Assembly (NCBI RefSeq): GCF_003473485.1
Contig: NC_053044.1
Coordinates: 23,061,591 to 23,125,590 of the forward strand
Direction of reading: 5' to 3'
DNA length: 64,000 nucleotides
Source of the DNA: Medicago truncatula
Lineage: Eukaryota; Streptophyta; Magnoliopsida; Fabales; Fabaceae
Each line of letters opens with the position of its first letter. The stretch's first letter is position 1. Under the pieces are notes generated by a model. That model made no database searches and was not told the origin of the DNA. It saw only the letters and a list, made by a program, of their open reading frames with translations. Both the position numbers and the translations under genes were made by a program. Below are positions 33,021 to 44,411 of the stretch, piece by piece.

Positions 33021-35738
33021 TTTTTTTTTGAAGAAATCAAAATGAAATAGAATAACTTCGGCCGTGTAACACTCCTAGGTACAAGGTGTACTAAAGAAGC
33101 CACTCCGATAAGAAACAGTCATACAAAAATACCAAAAATCAGTCGATTCCCAAACACTGTAAAGGGTCCGAACACCAATTATGAGAACCATACACAAACA
33201 TAGTATTATGAGCCTTTAGCCACCATAAAGAATGATATTTTACCTTTTCTAATAGGTTCTCAATAGGTGTCTCTATATTATTAAATAACCTGTTATTTCA
33301 TTCCGTCCACAAGAGGCAAACGCAGAGCAGCCAAATCAATCGAAGAAACGACCTTCGAGCCTTTGAATAACCTGAATAATGAATAAACTGATAGAAGTGA
33401 TCGCCTAAGTTTTGAGGATCTGCTCCATATATACCTAACCAAGACCGAATATGCTGCCAAAGAGAACTGAAAACCTCGCAATGCAAGAACAAATGTGATG
33501 CCGATTCTGCTATTCCACAACCTGACACACAAGTATTAACCGTAGCTTGAAGACAATCGCGCCTCTGCAAGTTTGTTTTGGTCGGTAACCTGTCCTTCAA
33601 CAACCGCCAGGCTACAATGGAAACCTAATTCAAAGGTACTTGCTTATGCCATACCAATTCGTCTGTCTTTACAATCGTGTTGGAAACCGAGGTTGTCAGA
33701 ATCTGATAAACCCCTCTCACTGTATAAACATCAATGGTATCTGGATCCCACTGCCACCTGTCTAAAACATTCAAACGCAAACGAACATTATCAAGTAAAG
33801 ACCTACACTCCTCTTCCCAAGCCCACAATCTTCTACGCCACACCCACGCATCCCCACCCTCCTCCCAACCTAATCGATACATATCAGCCACCGTACACAT
33901 TTTATTCGTCGTTAAATCAAATAAACGAGCAAAACGTCTATTAAACGGAACATCTCCTAACCACCTATCAAACCAAAACAAAGTGTTCGAACCATCCCCT
34001 ACTAACTTCGACACCTTCCCTACAAACCATCCCTCATCATCCTCTCCTACACCATCCTTAATCTTCGCTACCTCCTTCCACCAAGATGATACACTCCGGC
34101 CCCCAACCTCCAACCTCCTTGCCTCCTCACCATATCTCGCCACCAACACCCTATACCAAAACCCACCTCTATCTATCAACAACCGCCAACACCATTTACT
34201 CATCAAAGCTAAATTAAATTCCCGCAACAGCCTCACCCCCAGACCTCCAAACTCCTTTTTTAAACAAACAGAGCTCCAAGCGATCCAGGAAATTTTCCTG
34301 TTATCCTCACTACCTCGCCAAAAAAATTTATTAAACAAAGATTCAATGAGAGAAATTATACCTGACGGAGATTTGAAGAAGGAAAGTGCATAGACAGGAA
34401 GCGAAGTCAGGACAGACTTAAGAAGAACCAAGCGACCCCCGAAAGATAGAAAACAACTTTGCCACCCCGACAATCTAGTTTTAATAGTAGACACCACAGG
34501 TTCCCAAAAAGCTAATTTTCTAGGATCACCGCCAATAGATAGACCAAGATATAAGAACAGAATTTTGCCCACTTTACAATTTAAAACTGATGCAGCCTCT
34601 AACAACCACGACTCTCCAATATTAACACCAACCAACAGACTCTTGTTGAAATTCACTTTTAAACCAGACATCTCAGCAAACAAAGTCAACACCGCCCTTA
34701 AAGCTCTCACATTAGCCCAACTCTTTTCACCTAATAACAACGTATCATCCGCAAATTGCAAATGAGAAACCACCACCGAGTTTGAAGCACCAACCACATA
34801 TCCCTTAAACAAATTATTCTCCACCACCGATTTCATCAACACATTTAAACCTTCAGCTGCTATCATAAATAGGAAAGGTGATAAAGGATCCCCTTGACGC
34901 AATCCCCGATGCAAAGAGAACTCATCAGTAGGACTTCCATTTACAAGAATTGATGCAGTTGTTGTGCTTATACATTCTTTAATCCACTTCCTCCACAACA
35001 ATGGAAACGCCATTTTTTGCATTACCGCATCCAAGTACCCTCAGTCAACGGAATCATACGCTTTCTCAAAATCAACTTTAAAAAGTAACAACTCCTTTTT
35101 AGTCTTTTTTGCCTCGTCGACCACCTCATTTGCTATTAAAATACCATCCAGAATCTGCATGTCTTTGACTTGGATATTACCCGACCAATTATCATTCTCA
35201 ATCTATTAGCCAATACTTTCGATAAAATTTTATACAGACTCCCAACCAAGGAAATTGGTCGAAAATCATTTAGACTCTGAGGGCTGCCCACTTTAGGAAT
35301 AAGAGCTATAAAAGTAGAATTGATACCTCTTGATGATTTTCCATTTCGATGAAAATCTGAAATAAACCACATAACATCACCCTTTAACAAATCCCAAAAA
35401 TCCTTGATGAATCTAAGATTTACTCCATCTGGGCCAGGGCTTTTGAAACTATCACAATCCCAAATAGCTGCTTTTACTTCACTTTCTGAGAATGGTTTTG
35501 TCAAACCATTACCTTCAGCGTAAGATAAATTTTTGAACACAAGGTTTTCTACTCCCGGTCTTCTGGTATAAGGAGCCGCAAAATGTTGTTTGAAGTGTGT
35601 AAAAATTGCACTTCTAATAGGCTGAACACCTTCCACCATATTTCCATTAACCAAAAAAGAAACAATAGCATTCCTCCTTCGCCGACTTGCAAGGACCGAA
35701 TGAAAAAACTTGGAGTTAGCATCCCCGTCCTTCAACTA
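33021..35738 (-). mobile_element. LINE (L1-type), 5'-truncated
   Basis: Minus-strand non-LTR element; a T-run at 33021-33029 is the poly(A) tail. Coding blocks on the minus strand: KSPGPDGVNLRFIKDFW and [19 protein letters not shown] (about 35190-35460), then a 469-aa frame 35034-33625. That frame has RQGDPLSPFLF, LQFADDTLLL (FADD codons about 34742-34756), LPVYALSFFKSP and LYLGLSIGG, ending in the zf-RVT region that continues in another frame at 33603-33298 (HLFLHCEVF). Frame breaks near 35140-35157 and 33610 make it defective. The endonuclease domain is absent because of 5' truncation. The plus-strand frames across it are shadows. Confidence 0.87.
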
Positions 35739-36178
35739 GTGAATTCTAGTAAAGTATATCTAAACATAAATCAATTTACATCCAACTCACTTTTAACCAA
35801 AATCAATTCTTTCAAACTCAATTCTATCAAAATAAATTTTCGTCGCCGTCAAATCAAACACAGTTAGAAGATTATACCTTCATATCTCAAAATCTCAAAA
35901 TCAATATACTCATTCATTGACTTGAATATTGCCATGATATACATAATAGCGTTAAACTCGGTCCCTTCACATTTACTCACCTCCTACTAATTAATTACTA
36001 CCAATTAAAGCCATTGTAATTTATTCCATGTGAGCTGAGCTGGTCCGGATACGAGATACGATACGGATACAATACTGTATCGATAGACTGATACGGAAAA
36101 ATTTCAAAAATTAAGATACGATATGATTGTGATACGTTAATAAAAAAAAATATAATTAAATGTACAATATAATTATAA
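35739..36178. other. Intergenic repeats, left part of an 'atacg'-rich repeat
   Basis: About 36048-36130 is rich in 'gatacgg'/'atacgata', matching about 37325-37500 on the far side of the foldback element, so one older repeat was split by that element. No gene seen. Confidence 0.4.
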
Positions 36179-37019
36179 GGGTTAATTAAATTTTTGGTCC
36201 CTAGAAATATCTGCAGTTTTGTTTTTAGTCCCTACAAAATTTTCCGTTAGTGTTTTTAGTCCCTGTTAAATTAAAATTTGTTTAATTATGCTTAAACTTC
36301 TAAATTTTTGAAAGATTTTTTACTGACATGTTCATAACATCGTAAGACACTCTTTTAAAAAATCTTTTAATTTTTTAACATGTAATGAATTAAATATAAA
36401 TTTTTCTAAAAGCCAAATTTTCAAGATTATATTAATGAAAATTTGGACCTAATAATAAAATTTTGAGCTATCTTTTTGCGAAGGAACTTTATATAATGTT
36501 CTAAATAAGTACGTAAAAAATATGTTGAAAATTTAAAATTTAAAACACAATTAAGCAAATTTTAATTTTACAAGGACTAAAAGTATGTGTTGGTCCCTCT
36601 TAAATTAAAATTTGTTGAATTATACTTAAAATTTTATATTTTAAAATTATTTTTAACAGACATGTTAAGAACATTATAATAATCTCTTTCATAAAAAATT
36701 AGAATTTTTTAACATGTAATGAATTAAATATAATTTTTTTTAAACGCCAAAAATTCAAGATAAACCTAACGAAAATTTGGACTTAAAATAAAATTTTGAG
36801 CTAACTTATTGCGGAGGAACGTTTTATAATGTTTTAAAAAAATATGTAAAAAATCATTAAAAAATTTAAAATTTTAAGCATAATTAAACAACATTTAATT
36901 TAACAGGGACTAAAAACATTAACGGAAAATTTTGTAGGGATTAAAAAGCGTGATTTGTTTTTATAGGAACTAAAAACAAAACTGCAGATATTTATAGAGA
37001 CGAAAAACTTAATTAACCC
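36179..37019. mobile_element. Foldback MITE, MULE-like (ggtccct family), with internal duplication
   Basis: Inverted ends GGGTTAATTAAATTTTTGG and complement, both with 'ctgcagttttgtttttagtccct'-type sequence. An internal second copy of the subterminal region is near 36570-36660. A 9-bp flank TAATTATAA is at 36170-36178; the exact copy on the right is at 37029-37037, nine bases past the apparent end, so the right border is uncertain. Confidence 0.75.
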
Positions 37020-37512
37020 TAATTAGGGTAATTATAATTATAACCATTTTTTAATATGCAAATATATTAATAAACAAAAGAAACCAGTCATAAGTTCGTA
37101 GCACATCAACATAAATATAAATAATATTGACGATTAAGAGAGTGATGATTAGTCAATTACATACACAATATATCCAAAAAGAGCACCACCAGTGCTATAA
37201 TATATCCAAAAGGAATATTGTTAGTGATATATTATATCGATCCAAAAAAGAAACATTATATCAAAAAAAGAACACATCAGTACTCAAGAGTTAAGTTATT
37301 TTAGTTAACATTAATTGGGAACTATCGGGGGCAGGCAGCGGTGCAGGATAATTATCGAATACTCTCATGATACGTATCGGGAAGTATCGGATAATTATTT
37401 TTTTAAAAAATAAAATTGAATCTTCGGATACTCTCCTTATACATATCGGGCAGGTATCGGTGCAGGATACGCAGGGGATACGGTACGTCATCCATTTTGA
37501 AGTATTGCGGCT
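37020..37512. repeat. Right part of the 'atacg'-rich repeat
   Basis: About 37325-37500 carries 'gatacgtatcggg', 'gtatcggtgcaggatacg' and similar, pairing with 36048-36130. About 37040-37320 holds short 'atatccaaaaag' duplications. Not classified. Confidence 0.4.
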
Positions 37513-37640
37513 TCACAATCAGCTGGTAGGGATACTACATTTTATATGCAGGGGCCGGGGTTCGAACCCCGAACACCCCACTTCTTCACAATTAAATTGT
37601 GTGAGCTCTAGCCACTATGCTACTTGACAAAAAAAAAGAC
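37513..37640 (+). mobile_element. tRNA-derived SINE, 5' part diverged
   Basis: 'agctggtagggata', box B 'gggttcgaaccccg' and 'aattaaattgtgtgagctctagccac', then an A tail. Same family as 24777-24909. The start is replaced by unrelated sequence. Confidence 0.75.
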
Positions 37641-39130
37641 TAAATAAAAAATCGACAAACTAATTACGGGTTTCATGAAAGAGTATGAGATTTTTGAGTA
37701 ATTATTTCATCAAAAAATTAGACAATAAAAAATCAACAAAATACGAAAAATATGAAGATAATTGCCTGATTCGACGGAAATCAACAAGATGTTTGAAATT
37801 AAAGCAATAAAAGACTTCGAAAATAAAGGCAAAAAAACTTAAAAGAAAGTAAATTGCATTACTTTCATAATTAAATGGTTCAGCAAATCATAACATGCAT
37901 TCTACACTCGTTTCTCTCTATAGTTTGTACTTTGAGTTTGAAGAACTTTTGATAAATAATTTGTGACTTATTTTTCCTATGAAAAACTAGTATATATACA
38001 TAAGAAAAATAACTAACAGACCAACGGTCCTAAACTATATCTATTTGACATAATTGGCTTCTGCTTCCATGTGTCTTGGACCTTTTATATCGCCTCTTTA
38101 GGGAGGATTTGAATTCTTTTCAGCATTTGAATATTGTCAAATCCTTTATTGAACTCTTGTAAAAACACATTGTTGTTTAACTTGTATCTGAAGAACTTCT
38201 TCTTCGACCACCATCTTTCCTGTTGAAATAGGACTCTTGAAAATATAGGCTAACAACACATGTCCATTGGAAATTTTACGTGTTTATATCGGCGGAAACA
38301 AATTTTATTATGTAAAATATATGATAAAATTTGAAAACTTATGACTATTTTCAAAATATCAATATTAATGTAATATTTTAATTAATTTTTTTTTATTTGT
38401 TGAAATTTGTTAAATATTTGAACCATGCAAATTTTACGTGTTTATATATGTGAAAATAACTTTTTATGTCCCAATATAAAATTTTAAAAATTCATCAATA
38501 CTTTCATAGGCTTTTCCATCGTTCTCATGAGCTTATCTTAATTTGGGAAAAACAATGCATAATAAATGCAAGGTTCGGAGTTCAAACCCCGAACATAAAA
38601 AAAAAAAAAAAAAAAAAAACTTTTCCTTCACTTGGGAGATTTTATTTTTCGCACATTTTTATCATTTAAATTTTGTGATTGACATTGGAAATAATTGTCT
38701 ATCTAAAAAGTGTTAAGATTTTGTAGAAAGATTACAATTTATTCTTCTTCAGGAAAAAAAAAAAAATTACAATTTATTTGTCTAACTTTTTATTTTCTCA
38801 AAAACAAAATTATAGAAATTCAAATTAACATACAGTAAAAGAAGAAAAGCATTTTTTATTTTCTTACTAACCCTAACTTGCTAGATGAAAGGAAAGAAAC
38901 AAAGTTGCCTCGCCTATTTCATTCATGTGCGTTTGTTCTCTAGACTCTAGCCTATTTCATTGGAGTTCCTTTATTATTTTATTCTTTTCCTTTTCGATTT
39001 AAAGATTCCTTAGTTTATGAATGTGTTAGACTCTTCTTCTTTTCTAGTTCAAGTAGCTTTTCCTTTTCATACCTTGCATAATATATACGGTTCTTCAATC
39101 TTTTCTTCTTTTTTGAAGTTATAGTTCTAT
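37641..39130. other. Intergenic with decayed SINE scrap
   Basis: About 38525-38580 'atgagcttatcttaatttggg' ... 'ggttcggagttcaaaccccgaaca' followed by a long A-run (38598-38619) is a decayed copy of the same SINE family. Long homopolymers elsewhere. No gene seen. Confidence 0.4.
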
Positions 39131-39470
39131 TACTCCTTCTTTGTTGTTCTTTATTACTTATTCCGATCATTCTTACAAGAAACAATTGACGTTTTAGATA
39201 CATTAAATAATTTATGTATTTAATAAAAAAATTAAGTCATGATAAATTAAATTATACCTTTCAAATTTTGCCCTTGTCTTAAAATTATACTTTTAAGTCA
39301 TGAATGTGACTTTTGAACTCAACATGAGAATGTGAAATAAATTGGATATAAATTTTAACGAGGGTAAAATTGAAATAGTCACATTTAATAGGATGATTTA
39401 CTTATACTTTTGCTTTTATTTAAGACCTTTTTTTTTTTTTTTTTCTTACATTCGAGATCGGAAGGAGTAA
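39131..39470. mobile_element. Stowaway-like MITE, decayed
   Basis: Ends 'actccttctttgttg' and 'gatcggaaggagta' in inverted orientation; interior has 'ttgacgttttagatacatt'. The match is weak in the middle, so limits are approximate. Confidence 0.4.
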
Positions 39471-39498
39471 GTGATTTAGTGAGTTAGAATAAGGTTAA

Positions 39499-40560
39499 CT
39501 AGGACTATTACCCGTGCTAACGTCCGGGACATTAAAAATGGAGAAGTTAAAAAAGTTCCGATATTATTTATTACATAAAAAATAAAATAAATACACATAA
39601 AAAGTATTTAAAGGCATACAAAATATTGGGTCACACATTTTCGAATATCTCTTTATAAACTACATTTGAAGTTCCCAAAATGACAGCAGAACCCGCGCAA
39701 GATAAAGGAATTGAACGTAAGAAATGTTGAATAACTAAATATACTTCGCAATCATATTTTCAATTTATAAACACAGAGCGAAGAGGAAAGCACAATCATT
39801 AAAGGTCAGCATCAATGGACATATTGGTGTGTTTGAAAAAAAAAAAAACACATGATTTTAAAGTATCAATCAATTTATTAACAGCATAATACATGATGGT
39901 AAAATCTATTTAAATATCATCAATTCACTTACAAACAAACCAAAAATGTAATGGAATAACAAAGTTAGGGAAAAGTTACAGGAACAACGATTTAGGATAT
40001 ATATAGTAGCATCTTCAACACACCTGGCTGATACGATGCCGCAGACGACAACGGCGAAGGTGATGTCGGAATCGAGAGCATTGGTGAAGGGTGAGGACAG
40101 GAGAGAGCTGCGGTGACGGAGAGAGCGGCAACGACAGAGAATTTTGTTTGAATGTCTGAGAGTGAGGTGGAAGATGAACAACTCAAAGGGCGAAGAGATT
40201 TTTTTGAGTAAAAGCAATCTGAATTCCAACACATAAAGAAGGAATAATGGGAGAGGAGAGAAGATAACTTAAAAATGAAGGAGAAAGAGGTGGACATCGA
40301 TAAATGTGGAGTCAATTTGGGAATTGGAGGATAATTAATGAGTCAAAATTTGGATAAGTGCATAGGAAATATACATCAAATTTGAAAATTTGACTCAGAT
40401 TAGATCAAAGGATGAGATGCATGCTTAGCCAAATGATGAGATCCAACGGTCTCCCTTGTTTTGGAGCCAAAACCATTTAGGTTTAGGGTTTACAATTTCA
40501 TTAGCAATGTTAACAAAGATTAGATATAATATGATATGATAAGTATGATTAGGGAAAATT
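39499..40560 (-). mobile_element. Possible non-autonomous Helitron, right border uncertain
   Basis: Begins CTAG after an A, followed by an imperfect hairpin 'cccgtgctaacgtccggg'. Read on the minus strand this is a Helitron-like 3' terminus (stem, then CTAG|T). The interior is AT-rich without Rep/helicase. The 5' end (TC) was not located with confidence. Confidence 0.4.
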
Positions 40561-40986
40561 GATGTTATTGTCGATTTATTGTTACCCGTGTTGTTGGGGT
40601 TATTGCCCTCGTTTAATTTTAGTGTAAGGCATATGTTAATATCTACAATTAATATGTTTTTCTATGGGTCGTCCTATTTTGTGTCCTTAAGGCATATGTT
40701 AAGAAGCTAAAAAAGAAATTAATCAATAATAAATACATAAGTTAAAAAGATAAAATTGAAAAGTATTCAAAATTAAAAATACACACATTCAAATGTTTTA
40801 TCTCTACGTTTAGTTTCTTATCTTGTGGCCTAAAGAGACAAGTTAACATTTTTTTTATATAAACAAACTTTTATTGATAAATAACAAGCTAGCATAAAAT
40901 GGGCAAAGCAATACATCAAACAAATAATTTTTGATATGATTTTATTTACTTTTTAACCAAACTCTAGATTAATATAGTATTTTTTT
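40561..40986. other. Intergenic, nothing recognised
   Basis: AT-rich, with 'aaggcatatgttaa' repeated at about 40626 and 40687. No coding sequence supported. Confidence 0.35.
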
Positions 40987-41115
40987 ATCATATGAGTTTA
41001 GCTCGGTTGGTAGGGATATTGCATGTTATATGCATTGGCCGAGGTCAAACTCCGAACATCCCACTTCTCCACATTAAAAATGTGTGAGCTATAACCACTA
41101 TGCTACTTAAAAAAC
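40987..41115 (+). mobile_element. tRNA-derived SINE
   Basis: 'atgagtttagctcggttggtagg' box A region, diverged box B 'ggtcaaactcc' and an A tail. Target duplication 'agtattttt' at 40976 and at 41116-41124. Same family as 24777. Confidence 0.75.
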
Positions 41116-41384
41116 AGTATTTTTTCTTTCAAAATTAGATGGTTAAAAAATAATGAGTCAACACATTGAATACCTCATCACTAACAAAGAGAGATACAAG
41201 GTAAATAATACCTACTTCAATGAAGATGTTTCAAAACACATATCAGCCCCCTCTCCAACATAAATAGCGAGAACCACCAACTTAATGATGCAATACACTA
41301 TCTTCTCCATTATATCACTACAAAATCAATATTTAGATTTTATGTATAACTGTATTACAAATTGCCATGTATATAGATGCGTCT

Positions 41385-41468
41385 GTCATCGTGAGTTTAA
41401 CTTAGTTGGTATGGATAATGCATAAAATATGCAAGATCTGGGGATCAAACTCCGGCCACCACAAAAAA
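41385..41468 (+). mobile_element. Short SINE copy
   Basis: 'cgtgagtttaacttagttggtatgg' and box B-like 'ggatcaaactcc', then an A tail; the 3' half of the family is missing. Target duplications atagatgcgtct (41373-41384) and atagatgtgtct (41469-41480) differ at one base, so this short form itself was mobilised. Confidence 0.75.
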
Positions 41469-41663
41469 ATAGATGTGTCTAAATATTCTTATCATATCTT
41501 AGAACAAGTAAGTATTAGTTATATTTAGAAAAATAAAATAATTATATCTTTTAACTTGTATTGAGGCTTATATTTAAGAATAAACTTTTTTTTTACTAAA
41601 AGAACGAATATTTAGAGATACAGCTAGTAATTTTCAATCGTAATATTGATTCGTAATATTGAT

Positions 41664-41877
41664 TAGTTTTATTTAAATAAACGTTAGGGTTTGTGTTATG
41701 TGAGTACCTTAACTTTATTTATTAGTATCATTTTGGTTCTAAGTCTTGTTAAGGTATTATGATTAAATAGTGACTGATATTAATTGGTAAATGTTATGGT
41801 TCATATGTATGTGTGAAACAGGAGGTCAGGTACCCACATAACACAAACCCTAACGTTTATTTGAATAAAATTAATAA
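41664..41877. mobile_element. MITE with about 42-bp TIRs
   Basis: Left 'ttttatttaaataaacgtta' continuing 'gggtttgtgttatgtgag'; right is the near-perfect complement. Central part is unique. Target duplication not clear because the repeat borders are AT-rich. Confidence 0.7.
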
Positions 41878-42769
41878 AAACGATTAAATGTAGTAACTGT
41901 GAGAAACTTAGAGGACCGAAATAAATCATTTTTTAGTTAGAGAACCAATCCGATACCAATTAAATAGTTAGAGGATAAAAAGGTAATTAACCCTAAAATC
42001 ATTTTTGCTGATCAAAAAGTGAAACCATACATAGACAATATGTGAAAAAATTTCCAACCATAAATAATAATATTGCTCCCAATAGACCAATACATTGTGC
42101 TAGGCCATGAGAAACACGACTAAAGACAAAAAGTGAGAAAGGATGTAACTTTTGCTTAAGCTTAAGTTTCACTCAACACTGAACATATTGCACTTTGCTT
42201 TTGTCACGTATATATGTGTTGTTTCACTCAGTTTAAAGCTGCAACGATAAAAACACGAAAGTGAAGAAAGGAATAAAAATAAAGCAAGACACGATCGTGA
42301 TCCTTTGCTTTTGATGATGAATTTAATTAACTTGGATAGAATTGGGGGGAGTTTACAAAACTCGCCTTAAAGTACTATTGGATTTAGAGGGAGCTTACAA
42401 ACCTTATACCCTTATAATCAAATTGTTAATTAGATTAACAACAATTGCACATTTTAAATACTAATGTTTGTCATCATCAAAAAGAGGGAGATTGTTAGAA
42501 ATAAATGTGTTTAACATTACCCTCTGAGATTGTTGAATAATTTGAGTTACATATATTTATGTGGAAAATGTATGATATAGAAAATAATGTTTTTATACCA
42601 TTCAAGTTGTTATTATTAATGATGTTATGTTATGGAGTTGTTGTATGTTGATGTCTCTGTTGTATTGATTATTAAATCATTAAGTTGCATATGTTGGTCA
42701 AGTTGTTAAAGTTGTAAGTTGTTGTCAATGTCGTCAAAGTTTTAAGTTGTTGTCGATGTCGTTGAAGTT
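41878..42769. repeat. LTR-retrotransposon 3' scrap
   Basis: 'catcatcaaaaagagggagat' (about 42473-42494) followed by TGTTAGAA looks like a polypurine tract plus LTR start of a copia element. The remainder is AT-rich. No coding sequence seen. Confidence 0.4.
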
Positions 42770-44114
42770 GTTGGTTGTCGTTGCATTAGTTGTTGAGTCC
42801 ATGCATACTCATTTACGTTGAGGGCTTAATGCCCTGTCGGTGTATTTATGCTCAATACGTTGAGGGCTTGATGCCCTAGGAGTGTGATTATGCTCAATAT
42901 GTTGGGGGCTTGATGCCTTTGATTGGTACCACATGCATGATTAAAAAGTCGAAGTTGCATTGTTGAGTCAAATAGCATGTTTGCTATACCGGTGAAAATG
43001 AAAAAAAACCACGTTTTTTGAAAAGCTACAAAAGTTAGCTTCTTTATTTTCACTTTTTTCTTGCCTTGGGAAGCGCTATTTCATGCCACCGTGATTTGAA
43101 ACTCAAATCCAAACAGGCACAAAGTCGTTGTTGATGAGTTGTCATCCATGAGTTGTTAAGTTGTTGTTGAGTTGTCTTCTATCCACGTGTTGTTAATGAA
43201 GTGCTTATGAAGATTATATGATGTTGTTTATGATATTGATTATGATGTTGATTATGATGTTGTTTATGATGTTGTTTATGATATTGATTATGATGTTCTG
43301 ATGTTGTTTATGATGTGTTGTTTATGTTGTTATAAGATGATGTATATGATGTGTTGTTTATGTTGTTATAAGATGATGTTTATCATGTGTTGTCTATGTT
43401 GTTATAAGATGATGTTTATGATGTATCGTTTATGTTGTTATAAGATGATATTTATGATGTGAAGATTATGACGTTATATGATGATGTTTATGATCTGATT
43501 ATTATGTGCTATATGATGTTGTATATAATGTGATGAATATGAAGTTAATGATGATTAGAAGTTGGTTGAGTTATTAATGAAGTATTATAAGAAGAGTTAA
43601 TGTTATTAATTGATAAAGTTTAAGTTGTTAAATGTTTTTGATGAATTATATGCTTATTATTATTGAATGTGAAATCTCACCCCTTCTGCTTGAAAATGTT
43701 GCCCTCACAATTGGGTAATGTTGCCCTCACAATTGGGTAACTTGCAGGTAATAAAGATTAGCTATGAAGTGAGTCTACTCTCTCACGTGTCGTCGTCTTA
43801 GGGTTGCTCGATACGCAACGGGATGTGAATTTTGGTTGTTGCTTTATGTTCCTTACGTATTATTTTATGAAGTTTTATGAACATGTTATTGGAATAATTT
43901 TATGAGATTTTACATTGAGGCCTTTGTGCCAATGTTGTTTTAAACGTTGAAATAATTTCCGTTGCAATAAGATTTAACTTGATGATTGAGATAATTAGTA
44001 ATTTTACTATATTCAGATTTGAAAGAAGTGCAGCATCCTGTTTAGTTGTTTTACTCTGATTTATGCAAAAAAAAAAAAAAAAAAAAAATCAAGTTGGGAA
44101 AACAGGGTGTTACA
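42770..44114. repeat. Retrotransposon-like non-coding region with tandem repeats, ending tgttaca
   Basis: A repeat of about 60 bp ('acgttgagggcttgatgccct') occurs about three times at 42815-42915. 'atgatgttgtttatgat' repeats run from 43215, and a minisatellite of about 38 bp lies at 43309-43465. The end '...ggtgttaca' at 44108-44114 resembles the terminus of chromovirus-type LTRs. The left border was not found. Confidence 0.4.
43309..43465 (+). repeat. Minisatellite, about 38-bp unit
   Basis: Four successive copies of 'tatgatgtgttgtttatgtt' + 'gttataagatgatgttta' with few changes. Confidence 0.8.
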
Positions 44115-44161
44115 ACTACTTCCGGTTTGTGGAAAGAACCTGTATAATTGTTTTGTGTCTT

Positions 44162-44207
<46 letters not shown>

Positions 44208-44342
44208 TCCGCTGCATTTAGTCCTGAACATCACTTCAGAAGTAGAACTCTATTTGCTTCTGATAAGTGTTTTCAGCTTAGGAGAAAACGAAGAAAAAGA
44301 TAACACATTTCAACCCCCCTTTTTGTGTTTTTCTCACCTTCA
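44115..44342 (+). mobile_element. 3' part of a Sirevirus-type LTR
   Basis: Starts abruptly at 'actacttccggtttgtgg', contains a (TC)n run at about 44166-44200, and ends 'ttctcaccttca' at 44342. The primer-binding-like 'attagtattagagc' follows at 44343. The first two thirds of the LTR are missing. A close copy is at 47980-48203. Confidence 0.7.
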
Positions 44343-44411
44343 ATTAGTATTAGAGCATTGGTCTGTTGTCAAAAGACTTAACAGTGTAACAGAAAAAGAT
44401 TTGAGAAAAAC

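Noticed and set aside
33734..34393. 219-codon plus-strand open frame
   Set aside because: Lies exactly opposite the LINE reverse-transcriptase frame and has low-complexity Pro/Ser/Thr composition typical of a shadow.
39906..40315. Two overlapping minus-strand frames of about 107 codons
   Set aside because: Lie inside a putative Helitron, overlap each other in different frames, and have no recognisable domain.
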